Origin: Bugula neritina
Taxonomy: Eukaryota > Bryozoa > Gymnolaemata > Cheilostomatida > Bugulidae
Assembly: GCA_964035545.1 (NCBI GenBank)
Contig: OZ037766.1
Coordinates: forward strand, 12,347,722 to 12,411,721
Reading direction: 5' to 3'
DNA length: 64,000 nucleotides
The position numbers and the translations under genes were made by a program. Shown here piece after piece: positions 62,356 through 64,000 of this stretch. Within the stretch, counting starts at the first letter, position 1, and the number at the start of each line of letters is the position of its first letter. Under the pieces are notes generated by a model. The model was not told the origin of the DNA. It saw only the letters and a list, made by a program, of their open reading frames with translations, and did not search any database.

Positions 62356-62652
62356 AAAAATATGATGGTACACATACATCATCACACTTGAGAGTCAAAT
62401 ATCTACCAGTAGAAAAGGATAAAGCTTGTCTTACAACACTGAATCTACAATGTATATTCCAATAAGGAAGCGACTAATGCATGAAACAAATGAGCTAGAT
62501 TGTTTCTAGACTGAAAGATAGTCCCAATACAGACAACAGCACACAAGAATAACTCTGCATGCATTCTATCAGCTTTGCATGAATTTAAAGTTTTCAAAAT
62601 AAAGAATACTTAGCAAGGCTTTTTTGCTGAAAGAGTAGATGTATAGCAGGCT

Positions 62653-62958
62653 TTTGAACAGAAGTTCATCAGTCAGCTTGACCATGCATGTGCTCCTCCC
62701 ACCTTTTACCACAATCTCATCTTCTACCATCATCTCATCTTCCACTACCGTCTCATCTTTTGCCATCTTCACTTCTTAGCCCAACGATTTTCTCTCACTT
62801 TGATGAGAGCCAAACATATGGTGTAGGGCTAAAATAATAGCCGGCAAATCACTCTCGTTGGTCCAGTTACCACATCAGGTGGGATGACAAATCGGATCTT
62901 GTGCTGACATCCCTGCACTTCTGGCATCCACCAAAAAACTGATACGGAAGCTAAAATA
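62653..62958 (-). pseudogene. Broken exon 51 + exon 50 pair, unit 4 copy b
   Basis: Offset 597 bases from copy a; near-identical to unit 2 copy b. Confidence 0.85.
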
Positions 62959-63229
62959 CATCATCACACTTGAGAGTCAAATATCTACCAGTAGAAAAGG
63001 ATAAAGCTTGTCTTACAACACTGAATCTACAATGTATATTCCAATAAGGAAGCGACTAATGCATGAAATGAATGAGCTAGATTGTTTCTAGACTGAAAGA
63101 TAGCCCTAATACAGACAACAGCACACAAGAATAACTCTGCATGCATTCTATCAGCTTTGCATGAATTTAAAGTATTCAAAATAAGGAATACTTAGCAAGG
63201 CTTATTTACTGGAGGAGTTAATGTTAAGC

Positions 63230-64000
63230 AGGCTTTTGTAAAAATACCCTGCCTTACATTCTGATAGGATTGAACCTACAGTAAAAATGACTGAAATCAC
63301 ACAATAATCTCGCAGCATGCCATCACCTCAACATCTCCAAGACATATCAAACTGGCAACACTTCAAATCTCAAATTTGCCTTCCAACTTCAATTTTATTA
63401 CATTTCAGTTTATGAAACAACTATTTAAACCATTTTGACAGTAATGCTTATGTACAAAGTTGATCACTCTTTGATACAAAACATTTCAAAACAATATTGT
63501 CTGTACAACTGGTTATTCACACAATATCAAATGAAATAATGTATTATTTTCTGTTAAAGTTTCATCAATACAATTCACGATTAAAATATCAGCACTACTG
63601 TAGATTGTGATATATTTTACACATGCATGCAAAGCGATATCTAGATTATTATAAAAGCAACACATAAAAAAAATATATCAATGTCTATAAGTCAAATTAA
63701 AGGCAGCTTATTAAAGAATATTTTGTGTACAGAGTTGAGTGTATAAGTATGGAACATATCATATGTTTAATGGACACAAATAATAATGTCATGATATTAT
63801 AATTATAGAATTAAAATAACTTTTCTATCTGCCAACATAATGAGTTAATATTATTAAGACACTATACCAGTTTATAAATGATTGATAATGCTACTGGTAC
63901 TTTGGCAGCTGAATTTACTAGTAATAAAACTCCTATGACAATATCTAAAAGAAAACTTGTACAAATAAAAAACTATCAAAATATCTGCCTAAATATATAT
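63230..64000. repeat. Array unit 5, cut by window edge
   Basis: Matches the start of unit 3 more closely than unit 4 (shared AATCTCGCAGCATGCCATC against AATCTCTCAGCATGCCATC). Confidence 0.85.

Larger units (their letters stand above)
57916..63229. repeat. Array unit 4
   Basis: 5.31 kb. Two ZU5 pseudo-exon pairs (62056 and 62653), like unit 2, and closer to unit 2 than to unit 3 at the exon end. Confidence 0.88.
42800..64000. repeat. Tandem array of ~5 kb units with ankyrin pseudo-exons
   Basis: Large direct repeats. Marker GCAGGCTTTTGTAAAAA recurs at about 47934, 53218, 57916 and 63230, giving units of 5.28, 4.70 and 5.31 kb. A fifth unit is cut by the window edge. A much more diverged first unit begins near 42800. 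Every complete unit has a 3-4 kb AT-rich spacer with no recognised genes, then broken copies of ankyrin exons 12, 51 and 50, in the same orientation as the gene. I recognise no transposase or terminal repeat. Assembly duplication cannot be excluded for the most similar units, but the units differ at many bases. Confidence 0.9.

Noticed and set aside
42800-64000. CRISPR-like or centromeric satellite array
   Set aside because: Units of 5 kb containing gene fragments fit neither; this is eukaryotic segmental tandem duplication.

Overview
This is animal (metazoan) DNA, AT-rich, with a single large multi-exon gene on the minus strand and no bacterial features. The gene is an ankyrin, the adaptor that links membrane proteins to the spectrin skeleton. 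Two tRNA-derived SINEs carry a GGGCATC-type body that resembles SINEs I remember from molluscs. A lophotrochozoan invertebrate is therefore my best guess, but the species cannot be fixed from this window.

Bases 914-34349 hold 56 coding exons of the ankyrin gene, read right to left. I joined them by eye using GT/AG borders and phase continuity. The total is 9636 bases, exactly 3212 codons in one open frame, with no stop. In gene order the protein has: a short N-terminus (about residues 1-16); 24 ankyrin repeats (17 to about 808), which matches the canonical ankyrin count; a long Ser/Pro/Thr-rich linker with one 1536-base exon (about 809-1704); an unusual region of about 936 residues built from short Pro-Gly / Asp-Gly repeats (1705-2640); a short proline-rich hinge (2641 to about 2752); then ZU5-N, ZU5-C and UPA, the spectrin-binding supermodule (about 2752-3212). 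The death domain and C-terminal tail would lie off the left edge.

The PG/DG repeat region is the main discovery candidate. It sits between the ankyrin repeats and ZU5, whereas the giant insertions of vertebrate ankyrins lie after UPA. It is spread over 19 small exons with mostly phase-1 introns, and its boundaries are compatible with skipping the whole block in frame. Two tiny in-frame exons (30 and 27 bases) interrupt it with basic peptides. A third 27-base exon inside the ankyrin repeats looks homologous to a short exon segment of vertebrate ANK2/ANK3.

Bases 34353-42800 are upstream of the recognised start codons. They hold a possible alternative first exon, a SINE and one decayed ankyrin-repeat exon. 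Bases 42800-64000 are a tandem array of 4.7-5.3 kb units, the first strongly diverged. Each unit contains broken copies of the same ankyrin's repeat 15/16 exon and ZU5 exons, with their intron borders. The copies carry frameshifts and stops and are pseudogene fragments. The younger units show a higher-order period of about 10.0 kb.
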